A stretch of 64,000 nt of DNA from Paraburkholderia sp. (GCF_028283785.1 NZ_JAPWKB010000019.1:1491418-1555417); one strand, 5' to 3'; shown: positions 45,361 through 54,140, counted from the stretch's first letter. Numbers and translations are program-made. The notes: generated by a model from the letters alone, not told the origin.

Positions 45361-45783
45361 TCAGTCTTCGTCGTCGGTCCACGGAATATCGACGTCGGAG
45401 ATAAACGCGACCGTCGCAAACGGGCCGCCTTCCTGACGTCCGATCTTGCCGTCGGCGCGTTGCCATTCGACACGGAACAACGTGCCGGGATCGTCGGCGA
45501 TGAGGCGGATCGTACGCACTTCGTCCGGATCGGAGTCTTCGACCGGGCCGTCGAGCGAGATCAGCAGTTCTTGCGGCCACAGGCCGTCAGCCGGATCGTA
45601 AATGCGATCGCCGTCGTTGATCAGCGTATGCGCTTCGACGCCGATAGTCGCCGATGCATCGACGATCATCTTGCCGAGTGCGCGCAGCAACGCAGTTGCC
45701 CGTGCCGAGTTGGCCTGGCGAATTGCGAGATCGCCGCGCGTCAATGCCTGTTCGAGTTTCGGATTAGTTTTTTGTTGCGCCAT
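45361..45783 (-). CDS. conserved-looking hypothetical protein (140 residues)
   Basis: Not recognised. The 140-residue acidic soluble protein has an N-terminal helical part (MAQQKTNPKLEQALTRGDLAIRQANSARATALLRALGKMIVDA) and a C-terminal beta-rich part (VRTIRLIADDPGTLFRVEWQRADG) ending in an acidic tail (DIPWTDDED). ATG 45783 is chosen; a slightly longer frame exists. It has a proper terminator downstream. The 337 bases upstream (45784-46120) show no gene or clear signal. Confidence 0.7.
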   Translation of the reverse strand: MAQQKTNPKLEQALTRGDLAIRQANSARATALLRALGKMIVDASATIGVEAHTLINDGDRIYDPADGLWPQELLISLDGPVEDSDPDEVRTIRLIADDPGTLFRVEWQRADGKIGRQEGGPFATVAFISDVDIPWTDDED

Positions 45784-46120
45784 TCGATGTCCTGAGTCCA
45801 ATCACTCCACTGTGAGCAACACATGTGCCGCTCATCTCATTTCGGGCTGAATCCTACCATTGGCGAACCCGACAGCCCGTCCGGCCATGCAAAATTTACC
45901 CGGCGCGAATGCGTTTTTCCGCAGCATCGACCAATGTAACGGCCGTGCGCCACGCGCACACGTTGTGCGGTTCGCGCTGCGCCGCCGCACCGTTCTGCCC
46001 GCCTCGGCGCGCATCGGCGCGCTTTTCGCCCGCTTGAATCGTCGCTTGCCTGTCCAGTGTAGGACGGGAATCGACAAGCGGCACGAAGAAAGGATACGCA
46101 ATGCGACGTGCCGCGCGCGC

Positions 46121-47173
46121 TTAAAAGCCGAGCGCAATCGCGAGGCCGCCCGCGATCACACCGAAGCCGACCACCGCGAGCGCGACCACACTCAGCACGC
46201 GCGGCCGGAACGAGCGCGCGACCATCGCGAGCGACGGCACGCTGACGGGCGGCAAGGTCATCAGCAGCGCGCCGGCCGGGCCCACACCAATTCCGAGCGC
46301 GAGCATCGCCTGGACGATCGGCACCTCGCCCGCAGTCGGAATCACGAACAGCGTACCGGCAACAGCCAGTGCGACGATCCAGCCGATCTGGTTGCCGATG
46401 TCCGGCCCGATATGCGGAAACAGCCATGCGCGCGCGGCGCCGAGCAGCAGGATCAGCACGATATATTCCGGCACCAGCCGCACGGCCATCGCCAGAAAAA
46501 TGCGGAACCAGCGCACGAACGCATTACCTTCGACGGGCGCACGCGCCAGCTGCGCGAGCTGGTCATCCGCCGCCTGGGCTTCTTCGGGCGTGACGAGCCG
46601 GTTCACCAGGTAACCGAGCCCGAACACCATCAGCACGCCGAGCGCGAGGCGCAGTCCTGCCCAATGCCAGCCGAGCACGAATCCCATAAACACCAGCGTA
46701 GCCGGATTCAGCACCGTATTGCCGAGCCAGAACGCGATCGCGCCACCCGGCGACGCATGACGCGCGCGCAGGCCGACCACGACAGGCGCCGCGCAGCAGG
46801 TGCACATCATGCCGGGAATCGCCAGCAGCCCACCGGCGGCGACGCTGCCGAAGCCGCTCCTGCCGAGCGCGCGCGCGATCCATTGCACCGGCAACAGCGC
46901 CTGCACTGCCGAGCCGAGCAGCAGGCCCAGCACCATCGCCTGCCAGATCGCCTTGCCGTAGGCGAGCGCATACGCGAGCGCGGCCGACAACGACGCCGCG
47001 GGCGGACTCGCCGACGTGCCCATCAGGATCGACTGACCGATCGAATGATGCGACGCCGCGACGAACGCGCGGTTGTAGTACGGGAACCACTTCACATAGA
47101 AAAGACCGACGACCGCAACGAGAACAAAGATCAGCCAGCCCGAGGCCGGCGCCGTTTGGCGTGTGGTATTCAT
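46121..47173 (-). CDS. ArsP/DUF318-type permease
   Basis: A 350-residue integral membrane protein with about eight to ten hydrophobic segments. It has the permease-family cysteine motif (GMMCTCCAAPVVVGL, about residue 120) next to a conserved FWLGNTVLNPATL, and a matching inverted second half (IPTAGEVPIVQAMLALGIGVGPAGALLM). Some relatives (ArsP) export organoarsenicals, but no ars gene is nearby, so the substrate is unknown. Confidence 0.85.
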   Translation of the reverse strand: MNTTRQTAPASGWLIFVLVAVVGLFYVKWFPYYNRAFVAASHHSIGQSILMGTSASPPAASLSAALAYALAYGKAIWQAMVLGLLLGSAVQALLPVQWIARALGRSGFGSVAAGGLLAIPGMMCTCCAAPVVVGLRARHASPGGAIAFWLGNTVLNPATLVFMGFVLGWHWAGLRLALGVLMVFGLGYLVNRLVTPEEAQAADDQLAQLARAPVEGNAFVRWFRIFLAMAVRLVPEYIVLILLLGAARAWLFPHIGPDIGNQIGWIVALAVAGTLFVIPTAGEVPIVQAMLALGIGVGPAGALLMTLPPVSVPSLAMVARSFRPRVLSVVALAVVGFGVIAGGLAIALGF

Positions 47174-47315
47174 GATCGTCTCAGCACGTGGGAACGAGGA
47201 TGGATAGACGACATGCGCCGGAATGCCGGGCCCGTCGTCCGGGGTGACGCTGACAAAATTATTGCACGTCCGTGCGGCGCGCCGGAATCATCCGTTCGGC
47301 CAACGCTTCGTGCGG

Positions 47316-47359
47316 CCAAAAGAAAACGGCGGCCGTCACCGGAAGGTGACGGCCGCCGT
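47316..47359 (-). terminator. terminator of the aldo-keto reductase gene
   Basis: A perfect 15-bp GC-rich stem (47326-47340 with 47345-47359), GGAA loop, followed on the minus strand by a T-rich tract (TTTCTTTT). It is 21 bases after the stop. Confidence 0.9.
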
Positions 47360-47380
47360 CGGGACAGCGCGCTATCGCGG

Positions 47381-48433
47381 TTACGGCGCCGGATTCGGCT
47401 GCAACTGATGCAGCGCGTCGATTTCCGCGAGAATCTCGGCCGACAGCGTGATCTCCGCGCTGCCGATGTTTTCCTTCAACTGATCCATCGTCGTCGCGCC
47501 GATCAGATTGCTGGTCGTGAACTTGCGGCTGTTGACGAAGCCCAGCGCGAGTTGCGTCGGCGTCAGGCCATGCTTCTTCGCGAGTTCGACATAGCGCGTG
47601 ATCGCCGCCAGCGCCTGCGGATTGCTATAGCGCTGGAAGCGTTCGAATAGCGTGATCCGCGCGCCGGCCGGACGCGCGCCGCCTTCGTACTTGCCCGTCA
47701 GCCAGCCGAATGCGAGCGGCGAATACGCGAGCAGGCCGATGCCGTCGCGATGCGTGAATTCGGACAGGCCGGTCTCGAACGTGCGATTCACGAGACTGTA
47801 CGGATTCTGGATGCTGACGATACGCGGCAGGTTCAGCTTTTCGGCTGCGCGCAGGAATTGCGCGACGCCCCACGGCGTTTCGTTCGACACGCCGATATGA
47901 CGGATCTTGCCTTCCTTCACGAGTTCGGCGAGCGCCGTCAGCGTCTCTTCGATGGGCACCGTGTACGGGTCGTCGACCCACGGATACGCATTGCGGCCGA
48001 AGGTCATCGTGCTGCGGTCGGGCCAGTGCAACTGGTACAGATCGACGTAATCCGTTTGCAGGCGCTTCAGGCTGTCGTTGAGCGCCTCGTTCAGATTCTT
48101 GCGGTCGAACTGGTTGGTCTCGCCACGCAGATGGCGCGGGTTGTGCGGCTGACGCGCCGGCCCGGCGATCTTCGTTGCGAGCACGATGCCGTCGCGCCGC
48201 GACGGGTTTTTCGCGAGCCACGTGCCGATATATTGCTCGGTACGGCCTTGCGTTTCGGGACGCGGCGGCACCGGATACATTTCGGCCGCGTCGATCAGCG
48301 TAACGCCGTGATCGAGCGCGTAACCGATCTGCGCGTGCGCGTCGGCTTCGGTATTCTGTTCGCCCCACGTCATCGTGCCGAGGCCGATCAGGCTGACCTG
48401 CACATCAGAGTCGCCGAGTCTGCGGTATTCCAT
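47381..48433 (-). CDS. tas: Tas-type NADP(H)-dependent aldo-keto reductase
   Basis: A 350-residue (beta/alpha)8 oxidoreductase, very close in length and layout to E. coli Tas (346). Motifs: MEYRRLGDSDVQVSLIGLGTMTWGEQNTE, the catalytic Tyr in LIDAAEMYPVPPRPETQGRTE, the catalytic Lys in VLATKI, and His in DLYQLHWPDR. Reduces aldehydes and ketones; the physiological substrate is unknown. Stands alone with its own terminator. Confidence 0.9.
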   Translation of the reverse strand: MEYRRLGDSDVQVSLIGLGTMTWGEQNTEADAHAQIGYALDHGVTLIDAAEMYPVPPRPETQGRTEQYIGTWLAKNPSRRDGIVLATKIAGPARQPHNPRHLRGETNQFDRKNLNEALNDSLKRLQTDYVDLYQLHWPDRSTMTFGRNAYPWVDDPYTVPIEETLTALAELVKEGKIRHIGVSNETPWGVAQFLRAAEKLNLPRIVSIQNPYSLVNRTFETGLSEFTHRDGIGLLAYSPLAFGWLTGKYEGGARPAGARITLFERFQRYSNPQALAAITRYVELAKKHGLTPTQLALGFVNSRKFTTSNLIGATTMDQLKENIGSAEITLSAEILAEIDALHQLQPNPAP

Positions 48434-48554
48434 CGAACTGTCCTGTGATTGAAAGTACGTAAACCTTGGACGTTATCATGTCGGCCGGCACTGTGCAGAC
48501 ATCGCGCCGTCGCGCGAATCCGCCCGCCTACAGCCTGCTTTCAATCACACGACG

Positions 48555-48782
48555 ATGAATTCCGACCAACTCGAACTGCTGTTCACCCGCGAAATGCCCT
48601 ACGGCAAATACAAGGGCCGCGCGATTGCCGACCTGCCGGGCCACTATCTGAACTGGTTTGCGAGCCAGGGCTTTCCGCCCGGCGAGATCGGGCGGTTGAT
48701 CGCGCTGATGCACGAGATCGACCATAACGGTTTGTCGTCGCTGCTCGATCCGCTGCGTGAAAAACGCCGCGCACGGTCTTGA
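48555..48782 (+). CDS. DUF3820 family protein
   Basis: A 75-residue protein with the family signature MPYGKYKGRAIADLPGHYLNWF, a motif also seen in some nuclease-associated domains. The remaining helix (EIGRLIALMHEIDHNGLSSLLDPL) ends in a basic tail. Function not established. Convergent with cysC. Confidence 0.85.
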   Translation: MNSDQLELLFTREMPYGKYKGRAIADLPGHYLNWFASQGFPPGEIGRLIALMHEIDHNGLSSLLDPLREKRRARS

Positions 48783-48844
48783 GCGCGGCGTGATCTGAGC
48801 TCACGTGAAGCGGCCCGCCGGCCGCAAACGTTGGCGCTGCGCGC

Positions 48845-49447
48845 CTAGCGAATCGCGCGTGGATGGCCGGCTTTGCGCGCGTCAGCCGTATCGCCGACGA
48901 TGCCGCGCGCAACCAGATGCGCGAGCAACTGGTCGAGTGCCTCGTCGACGGACGTACGGTCAGTGGCAATCGCGACATCCGGCGTCGCCGGAACGTCGAA
49001 CGGCCCGGAAATACCGGTGAAATCCGCAATCTCGCCGCGTCGCGCGCGGGCATACAGACCCTTCGTGTCCCGCGCTTCGCAGACCGCCAGCGGCGCATTG
49101 ACGAATACTTCGACAAAGCCCGTTCCGACGATGTCGCGCGCCATCGCGCGATGCTGTGCTTCAGGCGAGATCACCGCGGCAATCGCGATAAAACCCTGCT
49201 TCTCGAACAGCGCCGCGACGTGCGCGACACGCCGCAAATTTTCGGTCCGATCCGCCGACGTAAAGCCGAGATCGGCATTCAGGCCCGTGCGCAACACATC
49301 GCCATCGAGCATCACGCACAGGCGGCCCATCGCGGCGATGCGCGCGTGAAGCGCGCGGGCGAGCGTCGATTTGCCCGCGCCCGACAAACCCGTCATCCAC
49401 ACGACGGCACCAGGCATCGATAAAGGCAATCCGGCTGCTTGATTCAT
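48845..49447 (-). CDS. cysC: adenylylsulfate (APS) kinase
   Basis: Phosphorylates APS to PAPS with ATP. The 200-residue protein has the P-loop GLSGAGKST (20-28), DGDVLRTGLNADLGF, RRVAHVAALFEKQGF and the phosphoryl-acceptor region AVISPEAQHR. Start ATG 49447 is fixed by an ATGA overlap with the upstream sulfotransferase gene. Being coupled to a sulfotransferase and far from cysDN, it probably supplies PAPS for sulfation more than for reduction. Confidence 0.94.
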   Translation of the reverse strand: MNQAAGLPLSMPGAVVWMTGLSGAGKSTLARALHARIAAMGRLCVMLDGDVLRTGLNADLGFTSADRTENLRRVAHVAALFEKQGFIAIAAVISPEAQHRAMARDIVGTGFVEVFVNAPLAVCEARDTKGLYARARRGEIADFTGISGPFDVPATPDVAIATDRTSVDEALDQLLAHLVARGIVGDTADARKAGHPRAIR

Positions 49448-50982
49448 TGTTGTTGTTCCCTGTTGATACATGTCGAGCCGGACGCCGGCTGCACGCCGAG
49501 TCCGTCATAAAGCGCCTGCAGCAGATGCGCGGCCGGACGACGCCGCGTGAGCGACGTGCGATATAGCGGCCGCCGCACCTGCGCCGAACTGGCCGTGCCG
49601 ACCGGCCGCTCGGTCCGATGAAAGTCGAGACAGCGCGCGTCCCAGTCGAGACCGCAATGCGCGAGCATCGCGCGCACCGTACCGTCGATGTCGCCGATCA
49701 GATCTTCGTAGCTCACTTCGAGCATCACGCCGGGCGGCAACACGCGCCGCCAGTGCGCCATCAGCGCATCGTATGCACGGTAATAACGGCCCAGTTCGCC
49801 GAGATCGTAGCTAAACGGCACGTCATGGAACAACCGGCCAAAAATCGACAGACAGGTTTCGACTGGCGCGCGACGGCTATGGATAAAGCGCGCGTTGGGC
49901 AGCGCGAGGTGAATCAGTCCGACATTGATAAAGTTGAACGGATATTTATCGACGATCCGCGCATGACCTGCGACGTCCGGCACGGCGCATTGCAGCCGCG
50001 CCAGATAATCCGCGCCCAGCCCGCGCAACTGCGCCGCCGATGCGTCGTGCAACGCGCCGAACGGCAGCGGATCGTCGGGCCGCGTGACCGCGTGCATCAG
50101 CGCGGCGCCGAATTCCGGCCGCTCGCCCGCGCCGAACGCGTGCGGATGGCTGGCGATGATCTGCTCGATCAGCGTCGAACCCGAACGCGGCATGCCGACG
50201 ACAAACACCGGCGCCGCCGACGGATCGCCGAGGCCGCGCTTAGCCGCAAGCGTCGGCGCGGTCACGAGGTTCGGCATCGCGTCGAACAGACCGAGCGTGG
50301 CCGCTTCGTCGTACTTCACGCGCGGCCGGTGCAGCGCGTTCGCCTTCAGAAAATGATCGAACGAACGGTCGGGCTGGCCGGCATCGTCGAGCGCCTGGCC
50401 GAACGCGAAATGCAGTTCGACCTGCCGTTCGACGCTCAGCGAGTCCGCCTGCGCGACGCGCTGTTCCATCGCGATAAAGCCGGGATCGTCCGCGCTGAGC
50501 CGCTTCGATTGCACCAGGTTGCGGTAGTACAAGGTGTTGTCGGGCGCGAGCGCGATCGCGCGGCGATACGCGTCGTGCGCGTCGTCGAAGCGGCCGAGCG
50601 CTTGCAGGCAGTTCGCGAGATTGTTGTACGAGCCGTCGAGTTGCGGATCGAGCGCGATCGCGTCGCGATAGGCATCCGCCGCCTGGTCGAGCCGCTGGGT
50701 CTGCTCGAACGCCCAGCCGAGATCGTGCAGCAGCAGCGCGCGTTGGCGCGACCCGGACGGCGCGAGCGCGATGGCCGCGCGGTAATGCGCGAACGCGTCG
50801 TCGAAACGTGACTGCTGCATCAGCACCGCGGCGGCCGCAGCCGGAACGGATGCGTCGCGCGGACGCGCGAGCGCCGCGCGCGCGAAGCAGTCGAGCGCGT
50901 CGTCGAGCCGGCCGCCGGCCGCGCTGGCCTGACCTTCGGCCAGCCAGTCTCGCGCGGCATCGGGCTGACGGTCTGGATTCAT
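49444..50982 (-). CDS. TPR-repeat sulfotransferase
   Basis: A 512-residue fusion of N-terminal TPR repeats (about 10-155, e.g. GRLDDALDCFARAALARP, QSRFDDAFAHYRAAIALAP, GRFDDAHDAYRRAIALAP) and a PAPS-dependent sulfotransferase domain from about 255. The 5'-phosphosulfate loop is GMPRSGSTLIEQ (263-274) and the 3'-phosphate site is FIHSRRAPVETCLSIF. No signal peptide or membrane helix, so cytoplasmic. Acceptor unknown; TPRs suggest a protein partner or substrate. The stop overlaps the cysC start, a dedicated PAPS supply. Upstream the start ATG 50982 is preferred to earlier in-frame codons. Confidence 0.9.
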   Translation of the reverse strand: MNPDRQPDAARDWLAEGQASAAGGRLDDALDCFARAALARPRDASVPAAAAAVLMQQSRFDDAFAHYRAAIALAPSGSRQRALLLHDLGWAFEQTQRLDQAADAYRDAIALDPQLDGSYNNLANCLQALGRFDDAHDAYRRAIALAPDNTLYYRNLVQSKRLSADDPGFIAMEQRVAQADSLSVERQVELHFAFGQALDDAGQPDRSFDHFLKANALHRPRVKYDEAATLGLFDAMPNLVTAPTLAAKRGLGDPSAAPVFVVGMPRSGSTLIEQIIASHPHAFGAGERPEFGAALMHAVTRPDDPLPFGALHDASAAQLRGLGADYLARLQCAVPDVAGHARIVDKYPFNFINVGLIHLALPNARFIHSRRAPVETCLSIFGRLFHDVPFSYDLGELGRYYRAYDALMAHWRRVLPPGVMLEVSYEDLIGDIDGTVRAMLAHCGLDWDARCLDFHRTERPVGTASSAQVRRPLYRTSLTRRRPAAHLLQALYDGLGVQPASGSTCINREQQQ

Positions 50983-51174
50983 GCGTGCTTCGTTTCGTGC
51001 GGCATCGGGACGGAAAAGTCGGGCCACGGGCAATATCGCCCGTGCTTGTCTGCGCAAAACTAACAGGATTGCGACATCAGGTCGATTTTCGAATCTGTCC
51101 GACTGTTACAACGTGATGAAGTTGAAAGGCCTGCCGGCATGCGCCGCAGCGCACAAAAACCCCCTTCCCGCTTT

Positions 51175-51202
51175 CTGACACGTCATTTGAAAGTGCTACG
51201 AT
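51175..51202 (+). promoter_or_regulatory. candidate promoter of the 65-residue protein gene
   Basis: CTGACA (51175-51180), 16 bases, TACGAT (51197-51202), about 30 bases before the ATG at 51233. Confidence 0.4.
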
Positions 51203-51232
51203 AAATCGCCCGCAACGACTTTGGAGAACGCG

Positions 51233-51430
51233 ATGTCCAGCTCATTGAGTCCAGAAGCGATCGAGACGTTACGCCGTCTCGATCAGGTGGGTGTCGGTCA
51301 GGCCGCGCTCGCCTGTGCGCCGCGGATCGCCGCGGAATTGCTGGCAACCGGCCTCGCCGCCGAAGCGTCCGGCGGCGAACTCGAGATCACCCATCGCGGC
51401 GAGCAATATCTGTCCAGCGGATTCGAATGA
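51233..51430 (+). CDS. small hypothetical protein (65 residues)
   Basis: An alpha-helical 65-residue protein, MSSSLSPEAIETLRRLDQVGVGQA to ITHRGEQYLSSGFE. The end HRGEQYL resembles the last helix of small winged-helix proteins, but this is only an impression. ATG 51233 follows TTGGAGA. No function assigned. Confidence 0.65.
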   Translation: MSSSLSPEAIETLRRLDQVGVGQAALACAPRIAAELLATGLAAEASGGELEITHRGEQYLSSGFE

Positions 51431-51591
51431 TGTGTTTTGGGGGGCTGCGTGAAGTGGCGTGGTGTGGCGGGTGTGGCGTTAAGCCGGACGGAACCGGCAC
51501 GCTGCGCGGATGAAGTGCGCAGTTCGCGGCGCGCCGCCGCATGCTCCGATACACTCGGTTTCCCCGCCCAGCAGGCCTCAAGGAGCAATGT

Positions 51592-51960
51592 GTGTATCTG
51601 TCAGCCGCCGTGCCGATCTTGCGGATCTTTTCAGTCGAGAAAGCGAAAGAGTTTTATGTCGACTTTCTCGGATTTACGCTCGACTGGGAACACCGGTTCG
51701 ACGAAACCTTCCCGCTTTACGCACAGGTTCGCCGTGACGGCCTCACCATCCATCTGAGCGAGCATCACGGCGACGCCACACCCGGCTCGACGATCTTCGT
51801 CACCGTCGAGGATATCGGCGCATTGCACGCCGAACTGTCCGGGAAAGCTTACCGTTACGCGAAACCGGGCGTCGAACCGCTGCCGTGGGGCAAGGTGCTC
51901 GAAGTCACCGATCCATTCGGTAACCGCATCCGTTTCTGCGATCCGTCGCACGGCGGATAG
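51592..51960 (+). CDS. glyoxalase/bleomycin-resistance superfamily protein, GTG start
   Basis: A 122-residue VOC-fold protein: AVPILRIFSVEKAKEFYVDFLGFTLDWEHRFDE (first beta-alpha-beta module), LTIHLSEHHGD, and the C-terminal EVTDPFGNRIRFCDPS with the metal-site glutamate region. Fits the bleomycin-binding (BLMA) type in size and the EHxxD-like motif; whether it gives resistance is unknown. GTG 51592 has AGGAG 7 bases before it. Confidence 0.85.
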   Translation: MYLSAAVPILRIFSVEKAKEFYVDFLGFTLDWEHRFDETFPLYAQVRRDGLTIHLSEHHGDATPGSTIFVTVEDIGALHAELSGKAYRYAKPGVEPLPWGKVLEVTDPFGNRIRFCDPSHGG

Positions 51961-52044
51961 AGCGGTTCGCGGCGCAGTCGACGGTCCGGATGACCGGGTC
52001 TCCGGCGTCCCGCCCAGATGCTTTTCGCTTTTCGCGTGTCGCAA

Positions 52045-52087
52045 ATGAAAAAGCCGCCGCCAGGCTTGAGGGTCCTGGCGGCGGCTT
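52045..52087 (-). terminator. strong terminator facing the repeat tract
   Basis: A perfect 14-bp stem (52051-52064 with 52074-52087), 9-base loop, followed by TTTTCATTT on the minus strand, where it would end transcription coming through the repeat tract from the exported-protein gene. The plus side has no T run. Confidence 0.8.
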
Positions 52088-52088
52088 G

Positions 52089-52375
52089 CCGCTCGTCGAA
52101 TGCTAACTGCGTACTGCCTGATGCTAACTGCTGATACGACTCTCTACTGCCGACTGCACATACTGCAAACTGCAATTACTCACTCGCGGCTGACTGCAGA
52201 CAACCCTGCTGCACAGCCTTGCCGCTTGATCCCGCTTCAACACGCTGTTTCAAACTGCGTACTGCAACTGCAACTTCGATTTCAACTGCGAACTGCGGAC
52301 TGCAAATACGACTTCGACTTCGTCTTCAAACTCAACTGCTAACTACGACTGCAACTGCTAACGGCTGACGAGCGG
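52089..52375. repeat. degenerate ACTGC (GCAGT) repeat tract bounded by a 9-bp inverted repeat
   Basis: Seventeen copies of ACTGC on the plus strand between 52100 and 52360, often as heptamers NNACTGC placed back to back, in a sequence rich in c, t, a, g words such as aactgc and acttcg. CCGCTCGTC (52089-52097) and GACGAGCGG (52367-52375) close it as a perfect inverted repeat. No convincing gene lies inside. On the minus strand it falls between the stop of the exported-protein gene (52418) and its terminator (52045-52087), so it would be a 3' UTR with 17 GCAGU words. Confidence 0.85.
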
Positions 52376-52417
52376 TCCTGCAGAGCGTGTGGCTTTTTTT
52401 CGTGGACTGCGTTCGGC

Positions 52418-52684
52418 TTACTGGCCGAAGAACACCGAGCCCGGGCCGCTTGCCGGATGACGGCTGCCCGATTGCGACGACGCGTTGTTCACGCCGCCGT
52501 ATGCGTTGTTCGATGCGGCTGCGCGCTCAGCGGCAACCGTTTGTGCGTTCTGGCCTTGTTGCGATGCCGGTGCGCCGACGTTCGGACGGTAAAACGGAGC
52601 CGGACCGTAGCCGCTGGCGAAAGCCGGTGCAGCGAGCGTGGCGGAAGCAGCGACGAGAACAGCAGCAATGATCTTGGTCTTCAT
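52418..52684 (-). CDS. small exported protein (88 residues)
   Basis: The precursor has a clear signal peptide (MKTKIIAAVLVAASATLAAPAFA, cleavage after about 23) and a mature part of about 65 residues, low in charge and rich in Ser, Asn, Gly and Ala (SGYGPAPFYRPNVGAPASQQ to GPGSVFFGQ). No domain recognised. ATG 52684 follows GGAG. Its unusual 3' region (repeat tract then terminator) is described separately. Confidence 0.8.
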   Translation of the reverse strand: MKTKIIAAVLVAASATLAAPAFASGYGPAPFYRPNVGAPASQQGQNAQTVAAERAAASNNAYGGVNNASSQSGSRHPASGPGSVFFGQ

Positions 52685-52785
52685 GGTGGACTCCAAATGC
52701 GTTACGACTTCGGTTCAGGAAGATGTCGCGAGTGAGGCGGAAAGCTGTGTTCGCGTCATCGATGAACCTAGTGTATTCCCTTACT

Positions 52786-52814
52786 ATCGGAAATTTGTAT
52801 CGATAATCGGAAAT
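52786..52814 (-). promoter_or_regulatory. paired direct repeats upstream of the exported-protein gene
   Basis: ATCGGAAAT occurs at 52786-52794 and 52806-52814 (ATTTCCGAT on the minus strand), a 20-bp period. TACACT just downstream (minus strand) is a possible -10, so the pair would cover and precede the -35, as activator sites do. The rest of 52815-53348 has no gene: several small frames including a 30-codon one at 53056 lack support. Confidence 0.45.
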
Positions 52815-53348
52815 AACTATTCTGTTCAGGAGAACAATCTTCCGGCGCAAGCCCCAAAGGGTTTACCCGTGGTTCGACCCTTTTGACGTATTCAGATGGC
52901 ACGCAGCTTGCTTGGCGAAATCGGCCATCTAATGGCGTTTTTGGACAGGTTCTGGTGATCACCGGGTGGCGTGTGGGCGTCGGATTTGTGCGCGCTGCGG
53001 CTTGGTTTTTCGCGTCGTGCCGTGACGCTTTTGCGCGCGATAGCAACGGAAAGCCATGGTCGATCGGCTCGTCGGCGAGCAGATTCCTTACGTGGCGAAG
53101 GTCGACGCGATCGTCGATGAAGCGATCCAGATTTACGTGCGTAGTTAGCAACCGGCAATTAGCACTTAAGCGGGCTGGCTTCGATATGCGACTGGCATTG
53201 CCAGACGCATTGAATAGCCGCATCAATCGCCTACCGCAGTACGACAGAGCTGAATCCGGTGTCATCACCTGTGCACTTCGCGTGCTCGATCCACCGTCGC
53301 GGAACGGCGAATGACGCCATCCGTCATTCTTGAACCTATCGATCTCTT

Positions 53349-53850
53349 ATGCGTCTTTTCAGACGCACTTCAGTACCGCTCGTGTTATCCATTTCCGCAC
53401 TATCTGCCGTCGATAATTGCGCCTATGCAGCGGGCAATTCCATCGAGGACGATGCAGGCAACGTGTACGACAACACATGGAGGTTTCATCTGGGTATCGG
53501 CGCGATGAGCGTGCCGAAATACCCTGGCGCCAGCGACCGGGAATTTCAGGCGGCACCTGCGATCGGCGCAACGTACGGGCGCCTCTTCATGGGTGCATCC
53601 GACGTGTCCCCGACCGTCCCGTTCGGCACGGGCATGTTTCTCTATCGCTATCAGCACTGGCAAGCAGGCGTTGCATTGTCTTACGACCTCGTCAGCCCTC
53701 GCGAAGAATCGGATGACGAACACACGTTGCATGGTCCCGGCGACGTAAAGAAAACCGCACACGCAACCTTGTTCGGTCGATAGCGACAGCCCGATCGTCG
53801 GCTCGAAAGCCCAGTTCAGCGCGGGTGTGTTCGCCGGCTACCAGCTCTGA
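53349..53850 (+). pseudogene. MipA/OmpV family outer membrane protein, internally deleted and frameshifted
   Basis: The first part (144 codons to a stop at 53781-53783) carries a signal peptide and then WRFHLGIGAMSVPKYPGASDREFQAAPAIG, typical of MipA/OmpV beta-barrels, breaking off after THATLFGR-like sequence. Immediately, in another frame, 53782-53850 encodes SDSPIVGSKAQFSAGVFAGYQL and stop, the usual final strand of this family ending in a hydrophobic residue. Normal members are about 250-270 residues, so roughly 90-100 residues in the middle are missing. The intact family members are MltA-interacting or porin-like proteins; this copy is probably dead. Confidence 0.8.
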
Positions 53851-54007
53851 ACAGCCGACGCGCGCCCGACGATCCGCTTCGCGGGTTGTGAGCGCGTGTC
53901 GTGTCGAGGCCCGGGCGGACCGTCCCATCCGGCATCGGACGGATCCGGGCGGGGTGTCGTATACTTCTATGCTTGCATTTTCGCTGCGCGACCCTTCCCT
54001 ATTTCGG

Positions 54008-54045
54008 CGGTGCTACACGAGCCGGTTGCGGTGCTACACGTAGCA
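54008..54045 (+). promoter_or_regulatory. repeated operator-like sites before dusA
   Basis: CGGTGCTACACG occurs twice (54008-54019 and 54029-54040), 21 bp apart, two helical turns. The second copy also begins a perfect inverted repeat TGCTAC-AC-GTAGCA (54032-54045). About 95-130 bases before the dusA ATG. The remaining bases in 53851-54140 hold no gene. Confidence 0.5.
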
Positions 54046-54140
54046 TCGCACTGGAAAAAACCTCGGATATCACCCAAAAACCAGTTGGAAGCGCGCGTTG
54101 CCGCAATGCCCGTCAAACCTCGCTGTGAAGCCGTAAGTCA

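Noticed and set aside
52089..52375. Repeat tract as a CRISPR array
   Set aside because: The repeated word is only 5-7 bases long, irregularly spaced and degenerate, with no 25-35 bp repeats, unique spacers or cas genes.
52883..53314. 143-codon frame in the gap before the MipA pseudogene
   Set aside because: No Shine-Dalgarno, atypical composition and no recognisable protein pattern; treated as non-coding.
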